Positions 1 through 8,360 of a stretch of 19,656 nucleotides of DNA are shown piece after piece. The stretch is from Pseudomonadota bacterium (lineage in GTDB: Bacteria > Pseudomonadota > Alphaproteobacteria > Rhizobiales > Devosiaceae): NCBI GenBank assembly GCA_023390785.1, contig JAEWCE010000159.1, positions 1 to 19,656 of the forward strand. Direction: 5' to 3'. A program made the translations under genes and the position numbers. How positions within the stretch are numbered: the first letter of the stretch is position 1; each line of letters starts with the position of its first letter. The notes under the pieces were generated by a model. That model saw only the letters and a program-made list of their open reading frames with translations. It was not told the DNA's origin and did no database searches.

Positions 1-242
1 GCCGCACCCTCGCCGATGGCCCCGATCAGCGAGCCGACATTGACCGTGTCGCCAGGCTGCGCCGAGATCGCCTCGAGCACGCCCGCGGCGGGCGCCGGCA
101 CCTCGATGGTCACCTTGTCGGTTTCGAGCTCGACCACCGGCTCGTCGGCGGCGCCGGCGTCGCCCACCTTCTTGAACCACAGTCCGCTCGTCGCCTCGGT
201 GCCGCTTTCGCCCAGCGCCGGAACCCGGATGTCGGTTGCCAT
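1..242 (-). CDS. sucB: Dihydrolipoamide succinyltransferase (E2 of 2-oxoglutarate dehydrogenase), N-terminal part
   Basis: E2 carries succinyl groups on a lipoyl arm from SucA to CoA in the 2-oxoglutarate dehydrogenase complex of the cytoplasm. Only the first 80 codons are present; the gene continues past the left edge. The visible part is one lipoyl domain. It starts MATDIRVPALGES and has the lipoylation motif ETDKV with the modified lysine at about residue 43, followed by a hydrophobic turn and PGDTVNVG. The ATG at 240-242 is preceded by an AAAGAGA ribosome-binding site and begins 13 bases after the sucA stop, so the two genes are almost certainly co-transcribed. The peripheral-subunit-binding and catalytic domains lie outside the window. 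A pyruvate dehydrogenase E2 is less likely because the gene follows sucA directly. Confidence 0.95.
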   Translation of the reverse strand, partial: MATDIRVPALGESGTEATSGLWFKKVGDAGAADEPVVELETDKVTIEVPAPAAGVLEAISAQPGDTVNVGSLIGAIGEGA

Positions 243-255
243 CTCGTCTCTTTCT

Positions 256-3249
256 TTACTTCGCGAAGGCTTCTTCGAGGAATTGCTGCAGTTGCGCAAG
301 GTGCGTGCGCATCAATCCCGTGGCGGTCGAGGCCGAGGCCGGCCGGCCGACATAGCGTGGCCGGTCGTTGGTGCGGCCCATCTGCTCCAGCACCCAGTCG
401 ATATAGGGCTGCACGAATGTCCAGCTCCCCATGTTCTTGGGCTCTTCCTGGCACCACACCACTTCGGCGTTCTTGAACCGCCCGAGCTCGTCGAGCAGCG
501 CCTTGGCCGGGAATGGATAGAGCTGCTCGAGCCGGAGCAGGTACACGTCGTTGATGCCGCGCTTCTCGCGGTCCTCGAGCAGGTCGTAATACACCTTGCC
601 CGAGCACAGCACGACGCGCCGGATCTGCTCGTCGGGTGCCAGCTGGATCGTGGTCTTCTTCGGTCCCGGCGCCTCGGCGTCGTCCCACAGCAAGCGGTGG
701 AAGCAGCTCTCCGGCCCCATCTCGCTCAGCGTCGACGTCGCCCGCTTGTGGCGAAGCAGCGACTTCGGCGTCATCAGGATCAGCGGCTTGCGGAAATCGC
801 GCTTCACCTGCCGGCGCAGCACGTGGAAGTAGTTGGCCGGCGTCGTGCAGTTGCAGACCTGCATGTTGTCTTCGGCGCAAAGCTGCAGATAGCGCTCGAG
901 CCGGGCGGAACTGTGCTCCGGCCCCTGTCCCTCATAGCCATGCGGCAGCAGCATCACCAGGCCCGACATGCGGAACCACTTGCGTTCGCCCGAGCTGATG
1001 AACTGGTCGACCACCACCTGCGCGCCATTGGCAAAGTCGCCGAACTGCGCTTCCCACAGCGTCAGCGTGTTCGGCTCCGCTGCCGAATAGCCGTACTCGA
1101 AGCCGAGCACCGCCTCTTCCGACAGCATCGAGTTGATGACCTCGTAGCGCTGCTGGTTGGGCGCGATGTTGTTGAGCGGCGTATAGGTGCCATCGGCCTC
1201 CTGGTCATTGAGCACCGAATGGCGCTGCGTGAAGGTGCCGCGCTCGGAGTCCTGGCCGCTGAGGCGGACCGGATGCCCCTCGACGAGCAGCGAGCCGAAC
1301 GCCAGCGCTTCGCCGGTCGCCCAGTCGATGCCCTCGCCGCTTTCGATCGCCGCCAGCCGATGGTCGAGGAACCGCTTCACGGTCTTGTGGATGCTGAAGC
1401 CCTCGGGCACCCGGGTGATCGCCGTGCCGATCCTGACCAGCTCGTCGATGGCAACGCCGGTGTCGCCCCGCCGCGGCCCGTCCGCGTCGGCGCGCTTCAT
1501 GTCCTTCCACTGCCCGTCGAGCCAGTCGGTCTTGTTCGGACGGAAATCCTGCCCCGCCTCGAACTCGCTCTCGAGATGCGCGCGCCAGCCCGACTTCATC
1601 GTCTCGATTTCGTCGGTGGTCAGCAGGCCCTCGGCCACCAGCCGCTTGGAATAGAGTTCCAGCGTCGTCTCGTGGCTGCGGATGCGCGAGTACATCAGCG
1701 GCTGCGTGAAGCTCGGCTCGTCGCCTTCATTGTGCCCGAAGCGGCGGTAGCAGAACATGTCGATGACCACCGGCCGGCCGAAGCGCTGCCGGAACTCGGT
1801 CGCCACCTTGCTGACATAGACCACCGCTTCCGGATCGTCGCCGTTGACGTGAAACACCGGCGCCTCGATCATCTTGGCGACATCGGTCGGATACGGCGAA
1901 GAACGCGAATTGATCGGCGAGGTGGTGAAGCCGATCTGGTTGTTGATGACGAAATGCACCGAGCCGCCGGTGCGGTGGCCCTTGAGGCCGCTCAGCCCCA
2001 GGCACTCGTAGATGATGCCCTGGCCGGCGAACGCCGCATCGCCATGGATCAGCAGCGGCATCACCACCGAGCGGTCGGTCTGGCGCGTATCGAAGACGAA
2101 ATGCCCATCGACCGCCGAGCGCTGGTCCTGCTTGGCGCGCGCCTTGCCCAGCACCACCGGATCGACGATCTCGAGATGGCTCGGGTTGGCAGTGAGCGAC
2201 AGGTGCACCTGCTTGCCGTCGAACTCGCGGTCCGACGAAGCACCCAGGTGGTACTTCACGTCGCCCGAGCCTTCGACGTCCTCGGAATAATAGGCGCCGC
2301 CCTTGAACTCGTGGAACAGCGCGCGGTGCGGCTTGTGCATCACCTGCGTCAACACGTTGAGCCGGCCGCGATGCGCCATGCCCAGCACGATGTCCTTCAC
2401 CCCTAGCGCGCCGCCGCGCTTGATGATCTGCTCGAGCGCCGGGATCAGCGATTCCGACCCGTCGAGGCCGAAGCGCTTGGTGCCGGTGTACTTGACGTCG
2501 AGGAACTTCTCGAAGCCCTCGGCCTCGATCAGCTTGTTGAGGATGGCCTTCTTGCCTTCGGGCGTGAAGCGGATCTCCTTGTCGGGACCCTCCATCCGCT
2601 CCTGGATCCACTGCTTGGCCTCGGGATCGTTGATGTGCATGTACTCGATGCCGATGGTCGAGCAGTAGGTGCGCTGCAGGACCTCGAGCATCTCGGGAAT
2701 GGTCGCGAATTCGAGCCCGAGCACATTGTCGATGTAGATCTTGCGCGTGTAGTCGGCCTCGGTGAAGCCGTAGGTCCTGGGGTCGAGTTCGGGCGCCGGA
2801 TCCTCGGGCTTGAGCTTCAGCGGGTCGAGATCGGCGTGCAGGTGGCCGCGCGAGCGGTAGGCGCGGATCATCATGATGGCGCGGATGGAATCGCGCGTCG
2901 ATTGCAGCACGTCCACCGGGGTCGGGGCCGGTGCACCCTCGGCGGCGGCCTTCTTGCCCAGCGCCGCGCCGGTCTTGACCAGGATCTCTCCCCAATTGCC
3001 GTCGAGCGCCGAGACCAGCTCGCCATCGGCGGTCTGCGGCCAGTCGGCGCGCGCCCAGGACGGTCCCTCGACGTTCTTTTTGACGTCGGCGCTCGAATCC
3101 TCGAGCCGCCCGAAATAGCCGGCCCAGGTCGGGTCGATGCTCTTGGGGTCGGTCTTGTAGCGGTTGTAGAGGTCTTCGATATAGGCGGCGTTGCCGCCGT
3201 AGAGGAAGGAGGAGAGGAGGAACTGTTCGTTCTTGTCCTGTCGGCTCAT
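256..3249 (-). CDS. sucA: 2-oxoglutarate dehydrogenase E1 component
   Basis: Thiamine-diphosphate-dependent decarboxylase that converts 2-oxoglutarate and transfers the succinyl group to the E2 lipoyl arm, the committed TCA step after isocitrate. The 997-aa length matches alphaproteobacterial SucA (E. coli is about 930). The N-terminus has the E2-binding segment (FLYGGNAAYIEDLY near residue 14). Further on are HRGRLNVL (293-300), the cofactor motif GDAAFAGQG with a downstream NNQIGFTT (403-443), and GHNEGDEP (505-512), all intact. The ATG at 3247-3249 has only a weak ribosome-binding site (CCTAAAGA). A GC-rich hairpin with arms CGGGG/CCCCG lies at 3261-3275, about a dozen bases upstream of the start. 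The gene is separated from sucD by 167 bases, so it may have its own promoter, but I do not see a convincing one. sucB follows after 13 bases. Confidence 0.97.
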   Translation of the reverse strand: MSRQDKNEQFLLSSFLYGGNAAYIEDLYNRYKTDPKSIDPTWAGYFGRLEDSSADVKKNVEGPSWARADWPQTADGELVSALDGNWGEILVKTGAALGKKAAAEGAPAPTPVDVLQSTRDSIRAIMMIRAYRSRGHLHADLDPLKLKPEDPAPELDPRTYGFTEADYTRKIYIDNVLGLEFATIPEMLEVLQRTYCSTIGIEYMHINDPEAKQWIQERMEGPDKEIRFTPEGKKAILNKLIEAEGFEKFLDVKYTGTKRFGLDGSESLIPALEQIIKRGGALGVKDIVLGMAHRGRLNVLTQVMHKPHRALFHEFKGGAYYSEDVEGSGDVKYHLGASSDREFDGKQVHLSLTANPSHLEIVDPVVLGKARAKQDQRSAVDGHFVFDTRQTDRSVVMPLLIHGDAAFAGQGIIYECLGLSGLKGHRTGGSVHFVINNQIGFTTSPINSRSSPYPTDVAKMIEAPVFHVNGDDPEAVVYVSKVATEFRQRFGRPVVIDMFCYRRFGHNEGDEPSFTQPLMYSRIRSHETTLELYSKRLVAEGLLTTDEIETMKSGWRAHLESEFEAGQDFRPNKTDWLDGQWKDMKRADADGPRRGDTGVAIDELVRIGTAITRVPEGFSIHKTVKRFLDHRLAAIESGEGIDWATGEALAFGSLLVEGHPVRLSGQDSERGTFTQRHSVLNDQEADGTYTPLNNIAPNQQRYEVINSMLSEEAVLGFEYGYSAAEPNTLTLWEAQFGDFANGAQVVVDQFISSGERKWFRMSGLVMLLPHGYEGQGPEHSSARLERYLQLCAEDNMQVCNCTTPANYFHVLRRQVKRDFRKPLILMTPKSLLRHKRATSTLSEMGPESCFHRLLWDDAEAPGPKKTTIQLAPDEQIRRVVLCSGKVYYDLLEDREKRGINDVYLLRLEQLYPFPAKALLDELGRFKNAEVVWCQEEPKNMGSWTFVQPYIDWVLEQMGRTNDRPRYVGRPASASTATGLMRTHLAQLQQFLEEAFAK

Positions 3250-3417
3250 GTCTTTAGGCGCGGGGCTTTTCCCCGTGTTCCCTGTTGCCGGCGGCCCCGG
3301 AGAGGGGCGCCGTTCCGCGTGGTCGCGGACTATGACGGTTGCAGATTAGCATCTTGCTAAGAATTGGGCATTCCGACCATCGTCGGAAACCCCGGTTATT
3401 CTTCACTTTGTCGCGTG
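3250..3417. other. sucD-sucA intergenic region with several inverted repeats
   Basis: This 168-base gap is the longest in the suc block. It holds three notable inverted repeats. TTCCGAC-catc-GTCGGAA (3371-3388) is a perfect 7-base palindrome 30 bases after the sucD stop. TTAGCA-tct-TGCTAA (3346-3360) is a 6-base palindrome. CGGGG-ctttt-CCCCG (3261-3275) lies just before sucA. None is followed on the minus strand by a T-tract, so none is a classic intrinsic terminator. They could be operator sites, RNA stabilisers or a Rho-dependent end. I see no strong -35/-10 pair for sucA on the minus strand. Confidence 0.55.
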
Positions 3418-4323
3418 TCAGCCCTTGAGCACCTCGGCGAGGGTCACCCCGATCCTGGCCGGTGACCGCGACACCTTTATGCCCGCGGCCTCCATGTCGG
3501 CGATCTTGTCCTCGGCCCCGCCTTTTCCGCCCGAAATTACGGCGCCAGCATGGCCCATCGTGCGCCCCTTGGGCGCCGTCAGCCCGGCGATGAACCCCGC
3601 CATCGGTTTCTTGCGACCCTTTTTGGCCTCGTCGATCAGGAACTGCGCCGCATCTTCCTCGGCCGAGCCACCGATCTCGCCGATCATGATGATCGATTTC
3701 GTCGCCGCATCGGCAAGGAAAAGCTCAAGGATATCAATGAACTCCGTGCCCTTGACCGGATCGCCGCCGATCCCGACGGCGGTCGTCTGCCCGAGCCCGG
3801 CATTGGTCGTCTGGAACACTGCCTCATAGGTCAGCGTCCCCGAGCGCGACACGATGCCGACCGAGCCCTTGGAAAAGATCGAGCCCGGCATGATGCCGAT
3901 CTTGCACTCTTCCGGCGTCAGCACGCCCGGGCAGTTCGGCCCGATCAGCCGCGATTTCGAGTTGGCCAGCCGTGCCTTGACCCGGACCATGTCGAGCACC
4001 GGCACGCCCTCTGTGATGCACACGATCAGCGGAATTTCCGCCTCGATCGCCTCGAGGATCGCATCCGCCGCGCCGGCCGGCGGCACATAGATGACGCTGG
4101 CATTGGCGTTGGTCGCCGCCTTGCCCTCGGCCACCGTGGCAAAGATCGGCAGTTCGGTGCCGTCGACGCCCGACGACCAGGTCTGCCCCGCCTTCTTCGG
4201 GTTGGTGCCGCCCACCATCTTGGTGCCGTAATAGGCGAGCGCCTGCTCGGTGTGGAACGTCCCGGTCTTGCCGGTCAGCCCCTGCACCAAAACCCGCGTG
4301 TCCTTGTTGACGAGGATCGACAT
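3418..4323 (-). CDS. sucD: Succinyl-CoA synthetase alpha subunit
   Basis: The alpha subunit of succinate-CoA ligase carries the phosphohistidine and CoA site and, with SucC, makes succinate, CoA and ATP or GTP from succinyl-CoA. The 301-aa product begins MSILVNKDTRVLVQGLTGK, with the expected CoA-binding Rossmann start. The phosphorylated histidine lies in GHAGAVISGG at about residue 258. The ATG at 4321-4323 was chosen because the homologous N-terminus begins here, although the reading frame stays open for about 140 codons upstream without resembling SucD. It starts 14 bases after the stop of the secreted-protein gene that separates it from sucC. The ribosome-binding site is poor (CCAGGG), so translational coupling to the upstream gene is possible. 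Confidence 0.97.
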   Translation of the reverse strand: MSILVNKDTRVLVQGLTGKTGTFHTEQALAYYGTKMVGGTNPKKAGQTWSSGVDGTELPIFATVAEGKAATNANASVIYVPPAGAADAILEAIEAEIPLIVCITEGVPVLDMVRVKARLANSKSRLIGPNCPGVLTPEECKIGIMPGSIFSKGSVGIVSRSGTLTYEAVFQTTNAGLGQTTAVGIGGDPVKGTEFIDILELFLADAATKSIIMIGEIGGSAEEDAAQFLIDEAKKGRKKPMAGFIAGLTAPKGRTMGHAGAVISGGKGGAEDKIADMEAAGIKVSRSPARIGVTLAEVLKG

Positions 4324-4337
4324 GAAATACCCTGGAG

Positions 4338-4922
4338 TTAGGAGGCCGGCTTGGTGCCGAGCAGCGCATTGAATTCGAGTTCGACCACGCCCTCGGTGCG
4401 GTCGCCGATGACCAGCAGCTTCTTGTCCGGGGTTTCCCAGGCGCCGTAGACGTCGCTGTTGTCGCCCGGCTTGGCGGAGCCGGTCAGCCCGTTGATGCCG
4501 GTCACGTCGTTGAAGTCGAGGATGTTGTCGGGGTCGCTGAAATCGACGCGGCAATAGCCCAGTCGCTGCGTCGGGTAGCTGTAGACGGCGCCCCAGATGT
4601 CGACTTCGCCCAGCCCGTTGAGATCGCGATAGCCGGAATAGACCGTGCTGAACGGCCCGGTGCTCGAAGCCTCGTTCGCCGTCCAGCCGGCACTGGCAGC
4701 GCGCTGGTCGGCGCCGGCCTCCCCGCTGGCAAGGCTCGTGCATGCCTCGACGAAGATCTTGAAGGCCTCGGGCGAGGTGATGGCAGGACCCGTTGCTTCC
4801 GGCTGGTCGGTGCCCTGGTCCGCAGGCGACGAGCTCGACGTATCCTGCGCCACAACCGGCAACGGCAGGGCCAGCAGGCCGAGCGCAAGAAGATAAGGCG
4901 GCAGCAGCCGGAGGGTCCTCAT
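4338..4922 (-). CDS. Secreted protein of unknown function inserted between sucC and sucD
   Basis: I do not recognise this family. The product (194 aa from the chosen start) has a clear Sec signal peptide: MRTLRLLPPYLLALG, a leucine-rich core, then PVVAQ-DTSS with cleavage likely after AQ. A Ser/Pro/Thr-rich linker follows, then a globular part of about 140 residues with two cysteines (contexts EACTSL and GYCRVDF). The cysteines could form a disulfide, which would fit a periplasmic location. I chose the ATG at 4920-4922 because it gives a compact signal peptide and has GGGAGG 12 bases upstream. An alternative ATG at 4944-4946 adds eight residues and begins 3 bases after the sucC stop. Packed spacing on both sides puts it in the mdh-sucCD transcript. 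No link to succinyl-CoA synthetase is evident from its sequence. Confidence 0.8.
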   Translation of the reverse strand: MRTLRLLPPYLLALGLLALPLPVVAQDTSSSSPADQGTDQPEATGPAITSPEAFKIFVEACTSLASGEAGADQRAASAGWTANEASSTGPFSTVYSGYRDLNGLGEVDIWGAVYSYPTQRLGYCRVDFSDPDNILDFNDVTGINGLTGSAKPGDNSDVYGAWETPDKKLLVIGDRTEGVVELEFNALLGTKPAS

Positions 4923-4949
4923 GGCGCTCTGCGGCCTCCCGGCCATGGC

Positions 4950-6149
4950 TCAGCCTTGTCCCTTGATGGCGGCGACGATCTTTTGCGCCGCGTCGTCGAG
5001 ATCGTCGGCCGGAATGACGTTGAGCCCCGACTCGCGCAGGATGGCCTTGCCTTCCTTGACGTTGGTGCCCTCGAGGCGAACGACCAGCGGCACCTTGAGG
5101 CCGACTTCCTTGACCGCCGCGACCACGCCCTCGGCGATCACATCGCAGCGCATGATGCCGCCGAAGATGTTGACCAGGATGCCTTTGACGTTGGGATCGG
5201 CGGTGATGATCTTGAACGCCGCCGTCACCTTCTCCCTGGCGGCGCCGCCGCCCACGTCGAGAAAGTTCGCCGGCTCCACGCCATAGAGTTTGATGATGTC
5301 CATGGTGGCCATGGCGAGCCCGGCGCCATTGACCATGCAGCCGATATTGCCGTCGAGCGCCACATAGGCGAGGTCGTACTTCGACGCCTCGATCTCCTTG
5401 GCGTCCTCTTCGCTGAGGTCGCGCAGCTCCATCAGGTCGGGATGGCGGAACAGCGCATTGTTGTCGAAGCTCACCTTTGCGTCGAGCAGCCGCAGATGTC
5501 CGTTCTGCATGACGATGAGCGGATTGACCTCGAGCAGGCTCATGTCCTTGTCGACGAACGCCTTGTAGAGCGCCGGGAATACAATGTCGGCATCCTCGCG
5601 CGCCGCCCCCTCGAGCCTGAGCGCGGTCGCGATCGTGCCCACGTCGGCCGCCGTCACCCCGGCCGCCGGATCGATGTCGACGGTCACGATCTTGTCGGGC
5701 GTGTCATGCGCCACCGTCTCGATGTCCATGCCGCCTTCGGTCGAGACCACGAATGCCACTTCGCCGGTGCCGCGGTCGACCAGCAGCGAGCAATAGAGCT
5801 CGCGGGCGATGTCGGCGCCGTCCTCGATGTAGAGGCGATTGACCTGCTTGCCGGCCGGCCCGGTCTGCTTGGTCACCAGCGTGTGGCCGAGCATCTCGCG
5901 GGCATTGGCGACCACCTCGGCCGCCGACTTCGCCAGCCGCACCCCGCCCTTGGCGTCGGCGGGCAGTTCCTTGAACTTGCCCTTGCCGCGGCCGCCGGCA
6001 TGGATCTGCGACTTGACCACATAGAGCGGCCCCGGCAGCGCCTTTGCCGCGTCCTCCGCCTGCTCCGGCTTGAAGATGGCAACACCATCGGCCACCGGCA
6101 GGCCATAGGTCTTGAGCAGCGCCTTCGCCTGGTGCTCGTGGATGTTCAT
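4950..6149 (-). CDS. sucC: Succinyl-CoA synthetase beta subunit (ADP-forming type)
   Basis: The beta subunit of succinate-CoA ligase binds the nucleotide and, with SucD, completes substrate-level phosphorylation in the TCA cycle. The 399-aa product begins MNIHEHQAKALLKTYGLPV, the invariant start of the family. It has the ATP-grasp glycine loop GGRGKGK at about 52-58, the metal-binding EVNPL segment, and the C-terminal NIFGGIMRCDVIAEG. Length is normal. The ATG at 6147-6149 has a GAGAG ribosome-binding site and begins 9 bases after the mdh stop, so it is co-transcribed with mdh. In most relatives sucD follows directly; here a secreted-protein gene intervenes. Confidence 0.97.
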   Translation of the reverse strand: MNIHEHQAKALLKTYGLPVADGVAIFKPEQAEDAAKALPGPLYVVKSQIHAGGRGKGKFKELPADAKGGVRLAKSAAEVVANAREMLGHTLVTKQTGPAGKQVNRLYIEDGADIARELYCSLLVDRGTGEVAFVVSTEGGMDIETVAHDTPDKIVTVDIDPAAGVTAADVGTIATALRLEGAAREDADIVFPALYKAFVDKDMSLLEVNPLIVMQNGHLRLLDAKVSFDNNALFRHPDLMELRDLSEEDAKEIEASKYDLAYVALDGNIGCMVNGAGLAMATMDIIKLYGVEPANFLDVGGGAAREKVTAAFKIITADPNVKGILVNIFGGIMRCDVIAEGVVAAVKEVGLKVPLVVRLEGTNVKEGKAILRESGLNVIPADDLDDAAQKIVAAIKGQG

Positions 6150-6158
6150 CTTGGTCTC

Positions 6159-7121
6159 TCAGGCCAGCTTCGGGGCGATCTTCTTGCAGGCCTCGATGAG
6201 CCCGTTGACGGCCGCCACCGATTTCTCGAAGGCCTTCTGCTCGGACGAATTGAGCTGGATTTCGACCACCCGCTCGGCGCCGCCGGCGCCGATGATCGCC
6301 GGCACCCCGACATAAGTACCCTTCACCCCGTACTCGCCCTTGAGGAATGCAGCGACAGGAAGAACGCGCTTCTTGTCCTTGAGGTAGCTCTCGGCCATCT
6401 CGATCGCCGAGGTGGCGGGCGCATAGAACGCCGAGCCGGTCTTCAGCAGCCCGACGATCTCGGCGCCGCCGTCGCGGGTGCGCTGGATGATCTGGTCGAG
6501 CTTGTCCTTGTTGAGCCAGCCCGTCTTGACGAGGTCGGTGAGCGGAATGCCGGCGACGGTCGAATAGCGCGCCAGCGGCACCATCGAATCGCCGTGTCCG
6601 CCCAGGACGAACGCCGTGACGTCTTCGACCGACACTTTGAGTTCGTCGGCGATGAAGTAGCGGAAGCGCGAGCTGTCCAGCACGCCGGCCATGCCGATGA
6701 CCTTGCTCGAGGGCAGTCCCGAGAAGCGCTGCAGCGCCCAGACCATCGCATCGAGCGGGTTGGTGATGCAGATGACGAATGCGTCGGGCGCGTACTTGGC
6801 GATGCCCGCGCCCACCTGCTCCATCACCTTGAGGTTGATTTCGAGCAGGTCGTCGCGGCTCATGCCGGGCTTGCGCGGCACGCCCGCGGTGACGATCACC
6901 ACGTCCGCTCCGGCGATGTCCTTGTACTCCGACGTGCCCTTGATCGCGGCATTGAAGCCTTCGACCGGACCGGACTGGCTGAGGTCGAGCGCCTTGCCCT
7001 GCGGCACGCCGTCGACGATGTCGAACAGCACGACGTCGCCGAGCTCCTTGATCGCCGCCAGATGTGCCAGCGTGCCGCCAATCTGACCTGCACCGATCAG
7101 AGCGATCTTCTTGCGCGCCAT
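6159..7121 (-). CDS. mdh: Malate dehydrogenase (lactate dehydrogenase-like type)
   Basis: NAD-dependent oxidation of malate to oxaloacetate, the last TCA step. The 320-aa product begins MARKKIALIGAGQIGG with the Rossmann glycine motif at residues 10-15. It has the substrate-loop arginines in VPRKPGMSRDD (about 83 and 89) and the catalytic histidine in GGHGDSMVPL (about 176). This is the LDH-like MDH usual in alphaproteobacteria rather than the E. coli type. The ATG at 7119-7121 is favoured over an in-frame ATG 66 bases upstream because the upstream one falls on the predicted -35 box and its extra residues do not resemble MDH. AGGA lies about 10 bases before the chosen start. It is the first gene of the mdh-sucC-x-sucD group. 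Confidence 0.96.
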   Translation of the reverse strand: MARKKIALIGAGQIGGTLAHLAAIKELGDVVLFDIVDGVPQGKALDLSQSGPVEGFNAAIKGTSEYKDIAGADVVIVTAGVPRKPGMSRDDLLEINLKVMEQVGAGIAKYAPDAFVICITNPLDAMVWALQRFSGLPSSKVIGMAGVLDSSRFRYFIADELKVSVEDVTAFVLGGHGDSMVPLARYSTVAGIPLTDLVKTGWLNKDKLDQIIQRTRDGGAEIVGLLKTGSAFYAPATSAIEMAESYLKDKKRVLPVAAFLKGEYGVKGTYVGVPAIIGAGGAERVVEIQLNSSEQKAFEKSVAAVNGLIEACKKIAPKLA

Positions 7122-7158
7122 GAGCCCGAAATCCTGCCTGCTTGTTGGAATTGGCGCC

Positions 7159-7187
7159 CCTATACGCCTCACGCTCGGGGTTGCCAA
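7159..7187 (-). promoter_or_regulatory. Putative sigma70-type promoter of mdh-sucCD
   Basis: On the minus strand, TTGGCA (7182-7187, 5 of 6 to TTGACA) is separated by exactly 17 bases from TATAGG (7159-7164, 4 of 6 to TATAAT). This would start transcription near 7152 and give a leader of about 30 bases before the mdh ATG. It lies in the only gap (104 bases) between zapE and mdh. Confidence 0.6.
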
Positions 7188-7225
7188 GGCCGCCTTTAGG
7201 CGATCGGGCCGGCGTCAGCCACAGG

Positions 7226-8308
7226 TCAGCCCGGCCGGTGCGCCGCCTCGAGATAATCGCGCGATTGCATCTCGATCAGCCGCGACAGCGTGCGCTGGAA
7301 CTCGGCCGCATTGCGTGACTTCACGGCGAGGCGCTCGAGCGGCACGGCAAAGCTCGCCGCCAGCTTGACGCCGCGGTCGTAGAGCGTGTCGATCAGCAGG
7401 ATGAAGCGCTTGGCGGCACTGGGGTTTGTCGGCCCGAACGCCGGCACGTCGTCGATCATCAGCGCCTCGTAGGCATGCGCCAGCCGCAGATAATCGCGGG
7501 CGCCGAGGGGCGCCTCGCAAAGCGCTTTGAACGGGAACCGCGCCGCCCCCATCGCCGCCGCCGGCACGGCGATGTCGCGCCCCAGCGAGCGCAGCGTTTC
7601 GGGCTTGCCGGGCACGCCGCCGCTGAGCTTCAGCCACAGCCGGTCCATCGCCGCCGTGACCTCCGGCCCGCGGCCGAAATGATAGACGTCCTCGCCCTCG
7701 AATTTGAGCCGCCGATAGTCGGTCGGGCCGTCGAGCGGCACGATCTCGACTTCGGCCTTGAGCAGCTCGATGAAGGGCAGGAACAGCTGGCGGTTGAGGC
7801 CATCCTTGTAGAGCTCGTCGGGCAGCGTGTTGGAGGTCGCGACCAGCACTACGCCGCCGGCGAACAGCTTCTCGAACAGCCGCCCCAGCAGCATGGCGTT
7901 GGCGATGTCTCCGACCTGGAACTCGTCGAGGCAGAGCAGGCGCGTACCTGCCACGATCGGCTTGACCACATGCGCGACCGGATCGCCCTCGTTTGCCTTG
8001 CGATACTCGGCGATCGCGGCGTGCAATTCGTCCATGAACTCATCGAAATGCACCCGCCGTTTGGCCTCGGTGGCGGCCGCCGCGAAGAACAGATCCATCA
8101 GCATGGTCTTGCCGCGCCCGACCGCGCCCACGAGGTAAGCGCCGCGCACCGGCTTCCGTCGTCCGAACAGCCCGCGCTGCCCGACCTCCTCGGCAATGCG
8201 GTCGAGCGCGCGCGCCGCCGCCGATTGCAGGGCATCGGCCTTGAGCGCTCCGGCTTCGACCATGCGGTCGAGGGCGAGGGTGACGGGGGAGAGGGCAATG
8301 GTGGGCAC
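7226..8308 (-). CDS. zapE: AFG1/ZapE-family ATPase
   Basis: AAA-type P-loop ATPase of the AFG1/LACE1 family. The bacterial member ZapE is associated with the Z ring in cell division, and the mitochondrial homologue handles inner-membrane proteins. The product (360 aa from the chosen start) has Walker A GAVGRGKTM at about 61-69, HFDEFMDE after it, and Walker B LLCLDEFQV at about 124-132. I chose the GTG at 8306-8308 because family similarity (VPTIALSPVTLALDRMVEAGAL) begins there. An in-frame ATG at 8363-8365 would add 19 residues reading MGSPDSRFRGSDDVG, which is the translation of a dispersed intergenic repeat rather than protein sequence. The ribosome-binding site before the GTG is weak, so the exact start is uncertain. 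Its position next to mdh is common in alphaproteobacteria. Confidence 0.9.
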   Translation of the reverse strand: MPTIALSPVTLALDRMVEAGALKADALQSAAARALDRIAEEVGQRGLFGRRKPVRGAYLVGAVGRGKTMLMDLFFAAAATEAKRRVHFDEFMDELHAAIAEYRKANEGDPVAHVVKPIVAGTRLLCLDEFQVGDIANAMLLGRLFEKLFAGGVVLVATSNTLPDELYKDGLNRQLFLPFIELLKAEVEIVPLDGPTDYRRLKFEGEDVYHFGRGPEVTAAMDRLWLKLSGGVPGKPETLRSLGRDIAVPAAAMGAARFPFKALCEAPLGARDYLRLAHAYEALMIDDVPAFGPTNPSAAKRFILLIDTLYDRGVKLAASFAVPLERLAVKSRNAAEFQRTLSRLIEMQSRDYLEAAHRPG

Positions 8309-8325
8309 GAGGTTCAGATAGCCCA

Positions 8326-8360
8326 CGTCGTCACTGCCGCGAAAGCGGGAATCCGGTGAC
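8326..8360. repeat. Degenerate dispersed palindromic (REP/dRS3-like) repeat at the 5' end of zapE
   Basis: The sequence GTCACTGCCGCGAAAGCGG followed by GAATCC and GGTGA resembles the dispersed proteobacterial repeat of the form ATTCCCGCGAAAGCGGGAAT. The left arm is degenerate (ACTGCC instead of ATTCCC) but the core CCGC-GAAA-GCGG hairpin (8337-8348) is intact and outer TCAC/GTGA arms flank it. When translated, such elements give the familiar SPDSRFRGNDD or PAKAGI peptides, and both appear here on opposite strands. The rest of the 134-base gap (8309-8442) shows only a CCCC/GGGG mini-hairpin near 8394. Confidence 0.6.

Noticed and set aside
16..2406. Very long open frame on the plus strand opposite sucA, with similar ones opposite mdh/sucC (4956-7199), sdhA (12520-14112) and asd (17940-19514)
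   Set aside because: They mirror genuine genes in GC-rich DNA, where stop codons are rare on the opposite strand. Their products are low-quality His/Arg/Leu/Ala-rich sequences with no family resemblance, while the minus-strand products are unmistakable enzymes.
4324..4743. Extension of sucD upstream by about 140 codons in frame
   Set aside because: The extra residues are Arg/Gln-rich shadow sequence overlapping the secreted-protein gene, and SucD homology begins exactly at the ATG at 4321-4323.
7122..7187. Longer mdh with 22 extra N-terminal residues
   Set aside because: The upstream ATG overlaps the predicted -35 box, and the extra residues are unlike any MDH start.
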